From: Cytophaga aurantiaca DSM 3654
Lineage (GTDB): Bacteria; Bacteroidota; Bacteroidia; Cytophagales; Cytophagaceae
Assembly (NCBI RefSeq): GCF_000379725.1
Contig: NZ_KB903664.1
Location: 124,154-188,153, forward strand
Length of the DNA stretch: 64,000 nt
Direction of reading: 5' to 3'
Within the stretch, counting starts at the first letter, position 1. Every line of letters starts with the position of its first letter. The translations under genes were made by a program, and so were the position numbers. The notes beneath the pieces were generated by a model. The model searched no databases. It saw only the letters and a program-made list of their open reading frames with translations, and was not told the origin of the DNA. This document shows positions 26,279 to 35,514 of this stretch, piece after piece.

Positions 26279-26313
26279 AAAAAAGGTCATCCCTAACGGA
26301 TGACCTTTTTTTA
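26279..26313. terminator. Bidirectional terminator
   Basis: AAAAGGTCATCC-CTAAC-GGATGACCTTTTTTT, a perfect 12-13 bp stem between convergent genes. Confidence 0.92.
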
Positions 26314-26332
26314 TTGATAGCGATTTTTTAAA

Positions 26333-27121
26333 TTAATTTGATACAACAGATCTTCCATACAGCGCCTGAACATGTCGTGCATTGTTGCCCTCCAATGCAT
26401 TCAGCGCTTTGATTTGTTCTGCTGAAGCTTCAAATATATGCTTTGCAATAAACCAACGTACCGCTTCGGTATAAGGAGGAGTGGTTAAAGAACCTTTGTA
26501 ATTGAAATAATGATTCTTAAGTTCTTTAGGAATGGTACCGAATAAATCCGATAATTTTATGGTGCCTGCTTTTACTTTTACATTGGCATCTGTTTCTTTT
26601 GGAATTAGATTTAAAAAGTCTTTGATAAACGCATTCTCCTTACCCTCTTTAAATAAAATTCCAATAACAAGATATTGGGGCTTGTCTTTGGGTGCCGTTG
26701 TCAATACATTCACAATATGCATCTCCATTGGAAATGTTATACCATCAATCAAATGTTCGGAAGGGGTATGGAAGTGACATTGTTTAAAGGTGAACACCGT
26801 ATCGTCGTAGGTAATAGTACTTCCTGCTTGAAAATCCAATTGAACAGTATGTCCTAAATTTTCAATTTTATTTACTTTATCATTAAAATACAAGGTGATC
26901 TTATGCGTATTATTGGATGAAGAATCGTTGGAATTGATATTGATTGGCGACTGCTCGAAACCATGATCCAAGCCCGGCATGATATAACCTAATGAATGTT
27001 GTTTTGATGAATCTGTCTGAGTAGAATCATGCGATGTATTTGAAGTTATTTTATCTGTTTGTTTGCAGGACAAAAGAATTGCTAGTAAAAAAAAGGAAAT
27101 AATTGTTCGAGCTGAAATCAT
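26333..27121 (-). CDS. Alpha-class carbonic anhydrase, lipoprotein
   Basis: 262 residues with a lipoprotein signal (Cys19 in LLSCK). The alpha-CA core carries the three zinc-binding histidines H116 and H118 (QCHFHTPSEH) and H135 (PMEMHIV), plus the active-site threonine motif SLTTPPYTEAV (residues 211-221) and the typical QSPINI (57-62). Role: reversible CO2 hydration in the periplasm. Length is normal. One atypical detail is Cys115 before the first zinc histidine. No operon partners. Confidence 0.93.
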   Translation of the reverse strand: MISARTIISFFLLAILLSCKQTDKITSNTSHDSTQTDSSKQHSLGYIMPGLDHGFEQSPININSNDSSSNNTHKITLYFNDKVNKIENLGHTVQLDFQAGSTITYDDTVFTFKQCHFHTPSEHLIDGITFPMEMHIVNVLTTAPKDKPQYLVIGILFKEGKENAFIKDFLNLIPKETDANVKVKAGTIKLSDLFGTIPKELKNHYFNYKGSLTTPPYTEAVRWFIAKHIFEASAEQIKALNALEGNNARHVQALYGRSVVSN

Positions 27122-27325
27122 AGAAGTCGTATTAAAAGAAGTTATACTCTGATACTAATATTGGATAAAGTATCTGGAAAACCAAAAAGATTGTTTGGGC
27201 AGCTTACAGTTTATCCGACATTTTTTTATATTTGAATTGTTTTGAAACATGTCAATTATTCTTTTGAAGAATGAGAGATGAGTATCTGTTTTAAAATAAA
27301 AAAAGCATTTTTAAATAAACCTCAC

Positions 27326-28345
27326 ATGAAAAAGTTTTTTATTTATTTAGTCCTTGCTGCGAGTATCAATGCCTGTACTACGAAGGATAATGCTCATTTA
27401 AATAAAGCAGAAGATGTTGAAGCGAAAGACCAAATGGCTTTATCCTCTTGGTCTGACAGCACACGACAGCTTATTGAAGCGTGGGTGAAAGATGTTACAG
27501 ATACAAGTTCTCCCAATTTTATTCCTGTGCCAGATAGAATTGCTGTGTTTGATAATGATGGTACCTTATGGCCGGAGCAACCTGTTCCGAATCAATTAAT
27601 ATTTGCTATTGCGAATTTAAAAGCGCTGGCACCAACACATCCGGAGTTTCAGAAAGACCAGGTTTTAAAAGGTATTTTAGATGGCGATCTGAGTCCTATG
27701 AAAAAAGCAGGTGAAATCGGCTTCTTAAAATTACTGGCTGCAAGTCATACCAATCAAACAGAAGATGCATTCAATCTTGCTGTTCGCAATTGGGCCGATA
27801 CAGCAAGAGATGCTAAGTTTCATAAGTTATATAAAGAAGTAATTTATCTGCCGATGGTTGAGTTGTTAAACTATTTACGCGCAAATGAGTTCAAAACATT
27901 TATTGTAAGCGGTGGTGGTGTAGATTTTATGCGCGTATGGACAGAAGAAGCATATGGCATTCCTCCCTATCAGGTAATAGGCAGTTATGCTGCAGTGAAA
28001 TATGACGTGGTAGATGGTAAGCCTGTGATCACAAAAACAGCCGGATCACCTTATGTAGATGATAAAGCCGGGAAACCGCAGGCTATTCATCAGTTTATAG
28101 GTAAGGTTCCTGTATTCTGTGGAGGTAACAGCGATGGAGATCAGGCAATGATGCAATATACAAGCGGAAGCAAATATAAAAGCATGTGTGTGATTCTACA
28201 TCATACAGATGCTACAAGAGAATATGAATACGATCTGAAAACATTAAGCGGACATTTAGAAACGGCTCTAGTTGAAGCGAAAGAAAAGAATTGGCTGGTT
28301 GTAGATATGAAAAAAGACTTCAAAAGGATATTTTCGTTTGACTAA
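27326..28345 (+). CDS. HAD-superfamily phosphatase-like lipoprotein
   Basis: The frame opens at 27278, but the ATG at 27326 starts a proper lipoprotein signal (MKKFFIYLVLAASINACTTK, Cys17), giving 339 residues. The HAD motif I is FDNDGTLW (Asp76, Asp78 with this start); motif III/IV region reads GGNSDGDQAM. Likely an exported phosphohydrolase or phosphotransferase. It lies directly upstream of the sulfatase (about 170 bases), a pairing I recall from other genomes, but the substrate link is inference. A TAnnTTTG-like box (TATATTTG, 27227-27234) is upstream. Confidence 0.82.
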   Translation: MKKFFIYLVLAASINACTTKDNAHLNKAEDVEAKDQMALSSWSDSTRQLIEAWVKDVTDTSSPNFIPVPDRIAVFDNDGTLWPEQPVPNQLIFAIANLKALAPTHPEFQKDQVLKGILDGDLSPMKKAGEIGFLKLLAASHTNQTEDAFNLAVRNWADTARDAKFHKLYKEVIYLPMVELLNYLRANEFKTFIVSGGGVDFMRVWTEEAYGIPPYQVIGSYAAVKYDVVDGKPVITKTAGSPYVDDKAGKPQAIHQFIGKVPVFCGGNSDGDQAMMQYTSGSKYKSMCVILHHTDATREYEYDLKTLSGHLETALVEAKEKNWLVVDMKKDFKRIFSFD

Positions 28346-28465
28346 ATACAACTGAATTTTAGTTCTATAAAATATTTGTATGTATTCTTTTTGGCATATT
28401 TTCTATATCACTAAAATGAATTTAATGATATAGATCATTGGTGGCATATTTTATGAAATTGTATT

Positions 28466-28473
28466 TATCTTTG
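28466..28473 (+). promoter_or_regulatory. Bacteroidetes -7 box before the first sulfatase
   Basis: TATCTTTG matches TAnnTTTG exactly, 40 bases upstream of the start codon. Confidence 0.5.
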
Positions 28474-28513
28474 TAGCGAAAGATATTCATTTTATTCTTT
28501 TAAATTTTATCAT

Positions 28514-30946
28514 ATGAAAAATACTGTTCGAAATTCGATTGCTTTTTTTAGTCTAGCATTAGCGTTGGTTACATTTAGCTGCAAGGATCAAGGGGATAAA
28601 ACAAACTCTTCCAACGATTCTACATCTGCTTTTAAAGGCGATATACAATTGGATGTACGCAATTCAAAACCTGATTGGGATCCATATATGCGTAAAAAAG
28701 CTCCGGAAGGATCTCCCAATATATTATTCATTTTATACGATGATACCGGTTTAGCTACCTGGTCTCCTTATGGGGGTCGAGTAAATATGCCAACATTGGA
28801 TAGTCTTGCTGCAGATGGTTTAACGTACACACAGTGGCATACAGTTGCCTTGTGCTCTCCGACACGTTCTACTATTCTTACGGGTCGCAATCATAACCTG
28901 AATGGTATGGGCTGTATTACAGAAGGCTCAAGTGGTTTCCCAGGATTTAGCGGACAAATACCTGATCAGGCTGCAACCCTTGGACATGTGTTGCAGGATA
29001 ATGGCTGGAGTACATTCTGGCTTGGTAAAAATCACAATGTTCCTGAAACAGATCTATCGTCTGGTGCAAATAAAAAGCAATGGCCTTTACAAATGGGCTT
29101 TGATCGTTTCTATGGCTTCATTGGCGGCGAGACCAATCAGTGGTATCCCGATTTAGTAGAAGACAATCATTACATAGAACAACCGTATAGTCCGGAACAA
29201 GGCTATCACTTTTCTAAAGATCTGGCAGATCAGGCTATTAAAATGATTACCGATCAAAAATCTGCGAATCCCTCTAAGCCATGGTTTATGTGGTATTGCC
29301 CGGGTGCAAATCATGCACCGCATCAGGCACCGAAAGATTATATTGCAAAGTATAAAGGAAAGTTTGACGATGGATATGATGCATACCGTGAATGGGTATT
29401 ACCTCGTATGATTGCAAAAGGAATTTTACCGAAGGACACAAAGCTGACAGATTTTAATCCGATGCCAACAGATCAGGCAAACTCTGGAGATTTTGTTCGT
29501 CCATGGAATACCTTGAATGCAGATGAGAAAAAATTATTCTCACGTTTGTGTGAAGTATTTGCAGGTTACTCTGAATATACCGATGCGCAGATCGGTCGCG
29601 TTATTGAGTACTTAAAAGAAACCGGTCAGTATGAAAATACGGTAATCATGTATGCTGCTGATAACGGTGCTTCCGGTGAAGGTAGCCCAAGTGGTTCTGT
29701 AAATGAAAATAAATTCTTTAACGGTTATCCGGATGAATTAAGTGAAAACATGAAGCTGATTGATGAACTGGGCGGACCGAATACCTACGAACATTATCCT
29801 ACAGGATGGGCAGCAGCATTTTCAACTCCATTCAAAATGTTTAAACGGTATTCAAACTATTCAGGAGGTACGTCAGATCCATTGGTTATTACTTGGCCTA
29901 AAGGTATTAAAGCACGTGGTGAAGTGCGTAATCAATATCACCATGCCGTAGATATTGTTCCGACTATTTTGGAAATCTGTGGTTTGTCTATGCCAACTAC
30001 TTACAGAGGAGTAGAACAATTTCCGTTATCAGGTGTATCTATGAAGTATTCATTTGATGCAACACCATCAGCGCCTACACAAAAACACCGTCAGTATTAT
30101 GCGATGTTAGGTACCCGTGCTATGTGGGAAGATGGCTGGAAGGCTGTAGCTGTACATGCTCCGTTAACCGACAAAGGTAATTTTGATAAAGATGTCTGGG
30201 AATTGTATCATGTAGATGTAGATCGCGCAGAAGCGAATAACCTTGCTAAAAAATATCCTGAAAAATTAGCAGCGTTGATCAAAGCATGGGATGAAGAAGC
30301 GGATAAGAATAATGCTAAACCTTTGGATGACCGTACTACGGTACAAATTCTTTCTATTGTTCGACCGAGAGAAGAAAAGCCTCGAGATGTATATACATAT
30401 TACCCGCATGCAAGCCCAATTGCAGAAGCAGTTGCTGCAAATATCAGAGGGCGTTCCTATAAGATCGTAGCCAACATTGAAATCACAGATGCGAATTGCA
30501 GCGGAGTTATTTTTGCTCATGGTTCGCGCTTTGGCGGGCATGCGTTATTTATCAAAGATCACAAACTGTATTATGTTTATAATTTTCTTGGCATAAAACC
30601 TGAGCAACAATTTATCTCATCCGTTCCTTTAAAACCAGGAAAGTACACTGTAGGGATGGAGTTTATCAAAGAGAAAGTTGGTCCGTATCATGAATCCATT
30701 GGTACCATGAAATTGTATATCAATGATAAGGTGGTTGCTCAAGGACCTATGCGTGCACAGGTTGGCAGCTTTAGTTTGGTTGGTGACGGACTTTGCGTAG
30801 GATATGATAGTGGAGATCCTGTGAGTCAATTGTACAAATCTGTAAACGCATTTACAGGTGGTAAAATTCGTTTTGTTTCAATCAGTGTTGACAATTCTCA
30901 ATACACCGATTTTGAAAAAGCAGCTGCATTAAAACTTAGAGATTAA
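28514..30946 (+). CDS. Arylsulfatase (S1 family, FGE-dependent), lipoprotein
   Basis: 810 residues with a probable lipoprotein signal (Cys23, FSCKD). Metal-binding ILYDDTG (Asp76/77) and the catalytic CSPTR (Cys114 to be converted to formylglycine) define a type I sulfatase; further family blocks are YAADNGASGEGSPSGS and the C-terminal small domain from about 640. The protein is longer than classic AtsA (~530 residues): about 200 extra C-terminal residues (SPIAEAVAANIRGRSYKI...) form a beta-rich domain, often seen in this long arylsulfatase subgroup. Role: hydrolysis of sulfate esters, location envelope. The FGE at 15120 would activate it. Confidence 0.92.
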   Translation: MKNTVRNSIAFFSLALALVTFSCKDQGDKTNSSNDSTSAFKGDIQLDVRNSKPDWDPYMRKKAPEGSPNILFILYDDTGLATWSPYGGRVNMPTLDSLAADGLTYTQWHTVALCSPTRSTILTGRNHNLNGMGCITEGSSGFPGFSGQIPDQAATLGHVLQDNGWSTFWLGKNHNVPETDLSSGANKKQWPLQMGFDRFYGFIGGETNQWYPDLVEDNHYIEQPYSPEQGYHFSKDLADQAIKMITDQKSANPSKPWFMWYCPGANHAPHQAPKDYIAKYKGKFDDGYDAYREWVLPRMIAKGILPKDTKLTDFNPMPTDQANSGDFVRPWNTLNADEKKLFSRLCEVFAGYSEYTDAQIGRVIEYLKETGQYENTVIMYAADNGASGEGSPSGSVNENKFFNGYPDELSENMKLIDELGGPNTYEHYPTGWAAAFSTPFKMFKRYSNYSGGTSDPLVITWPKGIKARGEVRNQYHHAVDIVPTILEICGLSMPTTYRGVEQFPLSGVSMKYSFDATPSAPTQKHRQYYAMLGTRAMWEDGWKAVAVHAPLTDKGNFDKDVWELYHVDVDRAEANNLAKKYPEKLAALIKAWDEEADKNNAKPLDDRTTVQILSIVRPREEKPRDVYTYYPHASPIAEAVAANIRGRSYKIVANIEITDANCSGVIFAHGSRFGGHALFIKDHKLYYVYNFLGIKPEQQFISSVPLKPGKYTVGMEFIKEKVGPYHESIGTMKLYINDKVVAQGPMRAQVGSFSLVGDGLCVGYDSGDPVSQLYKSVNAFTGGKIRFVSISVDNSQYTDFEKAAALKLRD

Positions 30947-30968
30947 CATAGGAAGTATATAATGCATT

Positions 30969-31007
30969 TAAAAAGGTCTGATTGCTGAATGTAGTCAGAC
31001 CTTTTTC
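30969..31007 (+). terminator. Terminator after the first sulfatase
   Basis: AAAAAGGTCTGA/TCAGACCTTTTT stem with a 13-base loop. Confidence 0.85.
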
Positions 31008-31132
31008 ATATAAGTACACACACGATACAAGCTTCATAATGTCTTGAATAAACTGGCATGAAATTTATGCAACTAATTTGAGCATGAGTAAAATACATGT
31101 TTCATTCTTTTATTAGAATAAATGAATTCAGT

Positions 31133-31843
31133 ATGAACGTATATAAGCTATTTATTTTCTGTATTATTTTTTGTGGTTGCAATTTCATCTATGAGAATAA
31201 TACCAATCACGATGCTGCGCTGGAAGAGCTCAAACGTGAAACCGATTCATTAAAAAAAGAAATCAATGTGTTGAAGAAGCAGGCAAATAATAAAGATACA
31301 CTTTACAATATATCTAATCCTGTGTCAGCTTATAGGTCAGATTCTGTAAAGGATACGACTTCAATTAAACGAACACTTCCCAAAGTTCCTTCAGATAAAA
31401 AAACAGTTCAGAAAAAAACTAAAGTATCCAAGAAGTCAGATACGATGTTTTATTATTATACGAATACAAAAAAGATCTCTGCTAAAATTCCGGCACGAAA
31501 TGTACAGGGTGAAAAAATTAGAATTCGATTTTATGATCTTAAAGGCAATATAACGTTTGAGCAGGAAGATGTATTTGCGAGTTATTCTATTTCAACAGAG
31601 ATAAAAGAATTTCATTCAAACGGAGCGGTAAAACGTATTGTGATCCATTTCAATCCCGGAGCAAGTATACATTGGTATGAGACCATTATAACATTCGATA
31701 CAGATAACATACCTTTGTGGAAGGAAGATGTCACATATCCAATGACAATAGATAATATGATGAATAATAAATCGTATTGGGATATAACTAAAAAACAATG
31801 GGTGAAGCAAGAGGTTGTAATTGAACAACCATATGTGAAATAA
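31133..31843 (+). CDS. Hypothetical lipoprotein with N-terminal coiled coil
   Basis: The frame opens at 31097; the ATG at 31133 (MNVYKLFIFCIIFCGC) gives a lipoprotein signal with Cys16 and 236 residues. Residues about 25-55 form a short coiled coil (LEELKRETDSLKKEINVLKKQ), then a Lys/Ser/Thr-rich linker, then a beta-rich C-terminal half. No family recognised. Confidence 0.68.
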   Translation: MNVYKLFIFCIIFCGCNFIYENNTNHDAALEELKRETDSLKKEINVLKKQANNKDTLYNISNPVSAYRSDSVKDTTSIKRTLPKVPSDKKTVQKKTKVSKKSDTMFYYYTNTKKISAKIPARNVQGEKIRIRFYDLKGNITFEQEDVFASYSISTEIKEFHSNGAVKRIVIHFNPGASIHWYETIITFDTDNIPLWKEDVTYPMTIDNMMNNKSYWDITKKQWVKQEVVIEQPYVK

Positions 31844-31888
31844 AAAAAAGAAACCAAAAATCAATTATCACTTTTACAAAATAAAAAT

Positions 31889-31917
31889 TAAAAGGGAGTT
31901 CATTTGAACTCCCTTAA
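31889..31917. terminator. Bidirectional terminator
   Basis: AAGGGAGTTC-ATTT-GAACTCCCTT, a perfect 10 bp stem in an AT-rich convergent intergenic region. Confidence 0.82.
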
Positions 31918-31921
31918 TTAA

Positions 31922-32392
31922 TTAGTTAGAAAATTCTCCAATGAATGGAAGTTCATCCAGAATTTCGAATTTGATTGCAGTCTGAATATAATCGTCTAAT
32001 TGTAAAAAGTGAGCAGCAATTTTTGCACCCAATTCTTTTTTCATCTTGCCATAATATTTGATGCGCATTGCATCTTCAGCCTTATCTACTGCCAACCATT
32101 TTTTCATAAATGCATCTGCATCTTCATTGCTCATTGTTTGGTATTTTTCAACGTACGTTTTAAGTAATGTGATACGTTCAGAGCCTATTTTAGAACGCTC
32201 TGTTTCAAATGAATTGTAGATCGTCCAGAATTTATCAAATTCTTCCGTTTTTAAATGCATATTCTCTGCGAAGTATGCTCTTTTTTCCTGTTTGAAAACA
32301 GAGTTAAACATTTCATCCTGCGTTTGTGCGTTCGCTAAAAAAGACATTGCCGACAAAAAGATGATAGCTAAAACAGTGGTGATTTTTTTCAT
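31922..32392 (-). CDS. Exported helical protein, Spy/CpxP-like
   Basis: 156 residues with a signal peptide (1-22, ...LANAQ). The mature part is almost all charged helix (KTEEFDKFWTIYNSFETERSKIG, EDADAFMKKWLAVDKAEDAM), a common small Bacteroidetes periplasmic family often annotated as sensor of ECF sigma factor or Spy-like chaperone. Last gene of a probable three-gene minus-strand unit with the barrel and DUF4136 genes. The role is not established. Confidence 0.65.
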   Translation of the reverse strand: MKKITTVLAIIFLSAMSFLANAQTQDEMFNSVFKQEKRAYFAENMHLKTEEFDKFWTIYNSFETERSKIGSERITLLKTYVEKYQTMSNEDADAFMKKWLAVDKAEDAMRIKYYGKMKKELGAKIAAHFLQLDDYIQTAIKFEILDELPFIGEFSN

Positions 32393-32449
32393 GATTCTAA
32401 GTTAAAATGTATAAAGTATTTGATTGGTTAATTTGAAAATTTTAATTAA

Positions 32450-33052
32450 TTAATAAGGAGTGAATGCAAAACCAATATTGAACGTTAGTAATTCTCTTTT
32501 TGCAGTAGAAGATGTTTTAAAAGCATATAAGAACTCAGAACTTACGGAAAGCTTTGTTGTTTCGTTTAAATAATACCAAAGTCCGATTTGAGGTTTGAAA
32601 CCTGTATGCCAGTCTTTAGTATTGTAACGATACAGTCCCATGTCAACATTTTCAATGCTGTATACGGCACCAACTCCAAGTCCAACGAATGGTTGTATTA
32701 CATGATCATTGTCAGCAAAGAAATAATCAACTGTTGCCATAAACGGAAGAACATTCAATGATCTGTATTGAGTACCGGATAAGCTTGCTGTTCCAATGGT
32801 ATAGGTATCGTATGATTTTTTTTCATACAAAACATTCCAGTTAAAATCAAAACCCAAAGCAACCTGATCAGAAGTGAATTTTTTGTATTCAAACGAAGCA
32901 CCTCTGAAACTCATTTTGCTTATTCCGTCATGCGTATTTCCTAAACCAAGAGCGGTAGAGTAGTGAAGTGTTAAATAGTTTTCACCCACTTGTGCTATAG
33001 ATTGCGTTGTTACCGATATAAAAAGAAGAAATAATATATATAGCTTTTTCAT
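32450..33052 (-). CDS. Outer-membrane beta-barrel protein
   Basis: 200 residues, signal peptide 1-20 (...QSIAQ). Alternating amphipathic strands (YLTLHYSTALGLGN, VALGFDFNWNVLYEKK, HVIQPFVGLGVGAVYSIEN, LLTFNIGFAFTPY with an aromatic end) mark a small outer-membrane barrel. Starts 9 bases after the DUF4136 gene, so they form an operon. Confidence 0.78.
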   Translation of the reverse strand: MKKLYILFLLFISVTTQSIAQVGENYLTLHYSTALGLGNTHDGISKMSFRGASFEYKKFTSDQVALGFDFNWNVLYEKKSYDTYTIGTASLSGTQYRSLNVLPFMATVDYFFADNDHVIQPFVGLGVGAVYSIENVDMGLYRYNTKDWHTGFKPQIGLWYYLNETTKLSVSSEFLYAFKTSSTAKRELLTFNIGFAFTPY

Positions 33053-33061
33053 TTATCAATG

Positions 33062-33697
33062 TTATTTTAAATATGGAGATTGAGTAAACGCCTGGTTGAT
33101 GGTTGTTGTAATTCTGCTGTTCACACTGGTTGTGCTTCCAACATTCAATAAGCCATTGATAACGCCTGACCATACAACAGGAACACTAGATGCTTCAATA
33201 CCTGCCGGGTATGTCATTTGCATAAGTAATGTACCGGTTTGGTAACTGGTTGCAACCGGATACGGAGCGTAGCCTGGATATCCCCAGCCATATCCCGGAT
33301 AATATCCCGGATAATACCAACCCCAATAAGACCAGTCATAATAGTAATAGATATTTGTAGTTTTAGATGCTGAAGGAAGCAAAATAATATCAGCATTCAA
33401 ACTGTCTGTTTCTGTCCAGCCGTAACCATTCAAATTTGTACGTATCTGATTTAAAATAAGTGTTGCAGTTGCCTGATCAACAAATATTGGTTGTCCCGTT
33501 AATGTTTGGTCACCGATCAATACAATGCTATCCGGTAATGCGTATGTTTTGTTTGCAGAAAAATTAAAATCCTTGTCGTAATTTGTAGCTACAAGATCGT
33601 ATTCGTTTACATATCCATTATTATCCTGAGGATAACATCCACATAACAATAAAAATGTGCTGAACCAGAATATGATTTTAAGATGATTTTTTTTCAT
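33062..33697 (-). CDS. DUF4136 lipoprotein
   Basis: 211 residues; lipoprotein signal with Cys21 (LLLCGCYPQ). The DUF4136 pattern is present: YDKDFNFSANKTYALPD at the start, IRTNLNGYGWTETDSLNADIILLPSA, and GTLLMQM/WSGVINGLL near the end. An insertion of aromatic residues (YYYYDWSYWGWYYPGYY) occupies the middle. Family function unknown. First gene of the minus-strand unit. Confidence 0.82.
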   Translation of the reverse strand: MKKNHLKIIFWFSTFLLLCGCYPQDNNGYVNEYDLVATNYDKDFNFSANKTYALPDSIVLIGDQTLTGQPIFVDQATATLILNQIRTNLNGYGWTETDSLNADIILLPSASKTTNIYYYYDWSYWGWYYPGYYPGYGWGYPGYAPYPVATSYQTGTLLMQMTYPAGIEASSVPVVWSGVINGLLNVGSTTSVNSRITTTINQAFTQSPYLK

Positions 33698-33849
33698 TTA
33701 AATTTCATTTAAAAGTATTTGAATGAGTTATTTATAGTTGAGCCAAATTTACCTTTTAAAATTGATTCTCCAAATAAAAAATGACTTGACACATATAACC
33801 TATTCGAAAAATAATAGTAATTTACCCCGTATTAAATATCTATTATATA

Positions 33850-34662
33850 ATGAAGTATTTATTGTTTTTCTACTGTTCTATTTTAAGTTTTGGCGCCTTT
33901 TCGATGGATTCATTGAAGGTAGCTAAAATGCCCAAGTATAGATATTATGTTTATGCAGGTACGTTTTTTCCGACAACTGAAACAACATTGCGTGTGGACG
34001 GAAAATTTGTTGGAACCTATATTAATCTGGAAAATGATTTTAAAATGAAAGGTAAAGGAATATCCTTCAGAACAGAAGCCATAGCACAATTTTCGCCGCG
34101 AAGTTCTGTTTCCTTAACCTACTTTTCAATCTTCAATCATGGAAATAATACGCTTGATCGGGACATCACATATGGTGATTCAACATTTCATGCAGGTGCC
34201 AACCTGGATTCTTATTTTAATATCCGTTTTATGGGAGCTTCTTATAGATATAGTATCTTTTATAAAGAAAACTGGAGTCTTGGTTTGACAACGGGTCTGC
34301 GCGTTTTAAATATGGATGTGGGAGCCACTCTTAAAAGAGCGAATGGCGATTCTTACTCCAATCAGTTTTCAGTTTATATACCTGTAGTATTATTTGGTAT
34401 ACATGGTTCTGCTTATATTACACCAAAGCTTTTAGCCCGGTATTCACTGGAATATTTCGGAATAACCATTCAGGGTATTAATGGACGGGTGATTGATAAC
34501 AGGCTTACATTGGAATATTATTTCCTGAAAAATTTTGCCTTAGGAGGGTCATTCACAAACATCAGTTACAAAGTAAAAGACTTCCCGTTAACAAGCCGTT
34601 TTGATGGAGAGGTAAGTTATTCTATCACGGGTTTTGCATTGTACGCAGCAGCCCGTTTTTAG
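33850..34662 (+). CDS. Outer-membrane beta-barrel protein
   Basis: 270 residues with a signal sequence (about 1-18). Strand-rich throughout (YVYAGTFFPTTETTLRVDGKF, WSLGLTTGLRVLNMDVGATL, ITGFALYAAARF with terminal Phe), matching a barrel with a C-terminal aromatic. No named family recognised. Divergent from the DUF4136 gene. Confidence 0.72.
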   Translation: MKYLLFFYCSILSFGAFSMDSLKVAKMPKYRYYVYAGTFFPTTETTLRVDGKFVGTYINLENDFKMKGKGISFRTEAIAQFSPRSSVSLTYFSIFNHGNNTLDRDITYGDSTFHAGANLDSYFNIRFMGASYRYSIFYKENWSLGLTTGLRVLNMDVGATLKRANGDSYSNQFSVYIPVVLFGIHGSAYITPKLLARYSLEYFGITIQGINGRVIDNRLTLEYYFLKNFALGGSFTNISYKVKDFPLTSRFDGEVSYSITGFALYAAARF

Positions 34663-34752
34663 AATTGATTTAAATCATTTAAAACAATTACTCATTGTCT
34701 TGATAATTTAAATAGTTTATATTTAAACTTTAATTCACGAAAAAACAATTGT

Positions 34753-35400
34753 ATGAAAACAAGATTGTATTCTTTTTTAATGCTCGTTTCACTTTTAGTA
34801 TTTTCTAATTCTACAAGTTATGCGCAGCGGATTGAATTAACTGCAACGGGCGGTTATCAATATTGGGGCGCTTATAAATATTATAATAGTGTAAATCAAG
34901 GGAGCGGTAAACTCGCATTAGGCGATGGTCCGTGTTATGGTGGTATTCTGGGTTTTGAATTAGCTGATGCTACTTTTGTGGAATTGGTTTACAACCACCA
35001 GGATTCGAGATTGATCAATAAACCAAATTATGGCCCCGACAACACGGTGATAGATGTGGTGGGCGTGAATTATTTTCAATTGAACGGTACCCGTGGTGTT
35101 CAGATCAATGACAAAGTTGAACCATTTGGAACACTTGGTTTGGGAGCAGGTTTATTTGATCCTAAATCAGATAAATACCATTCTCTTTGGAAGTTCTCTG
35201 TAAACTTTGGTGTAGGTGTTAAATATTTTGTAAGTGATAGAATTGGCTTGAGATTCAGTACAGGTTTCTGGGCTCCCATTCAAGGTGTAGGTCTTGGTGT
35301 AGGTCTTGGTACAGGCGGTGCGTATGCGGGTGCTTCTACCTACACAACAATTATTCAGATGAACCTGCAAGGTGGTATCATATTCAGATTGAAGAACTAA
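34753..35400 (+). CDS. Outer-membrane beta-barrel protein
   Basis: 215 residues, signal peptide 1-24 (...TSYAQ). Barrel strands: RIELTATGGYQYWGAY, GGILGFELADATFVELVYNH, VEPFGTLGLGAGLFDP, GLRFSTGFWAPIQG. A Gly/Val-rich duplicated stretch GVGLGVGLGTGG follows. Likely a small outer-membrane protein; role unknown. Terminator downstream. Confidence 0.75.
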   Translation: MKTRLYSFLMLVSLLVFSNSTSYAQRIELTATGGYQYWGAYKYYNSVNQGSGKLALGDGPCYGGILGFELADATFVELVYNHQDSRLINKPNYGPDNTVIDVVGVNYFQLNGTRGVQINDKVEPFGTLGLGAGLFDPKSDKYHSLWKFSVNFGVGVKYFVSDRIGLRFSTGFWAPIQGVGLGVGLGTGGAYAGASTYTTIIQMNLQGGIIFRLKN

Positions 35401-35421
35401 TCATTAACTATATTATAATTA

Positions 35422-35469
35422 AAAACAGCTCGGTTATATTACCACTAATATAAACTGAGCTGTTTTTTT
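35422..35469 (+). terminator. Terminator after the barrel gene
   Basis: AACAGCTC-G-GTT-ATATTA / TAATATAA-ACT-GAGCTGTTTTTTTT, a long stem with a run of eight T's. Confidence 0.85.
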
Positions 35470-35514
35470 TGTTTATTTAGATAAACATATTATTCAAGAG
35501 CTTTAAAGCACAAC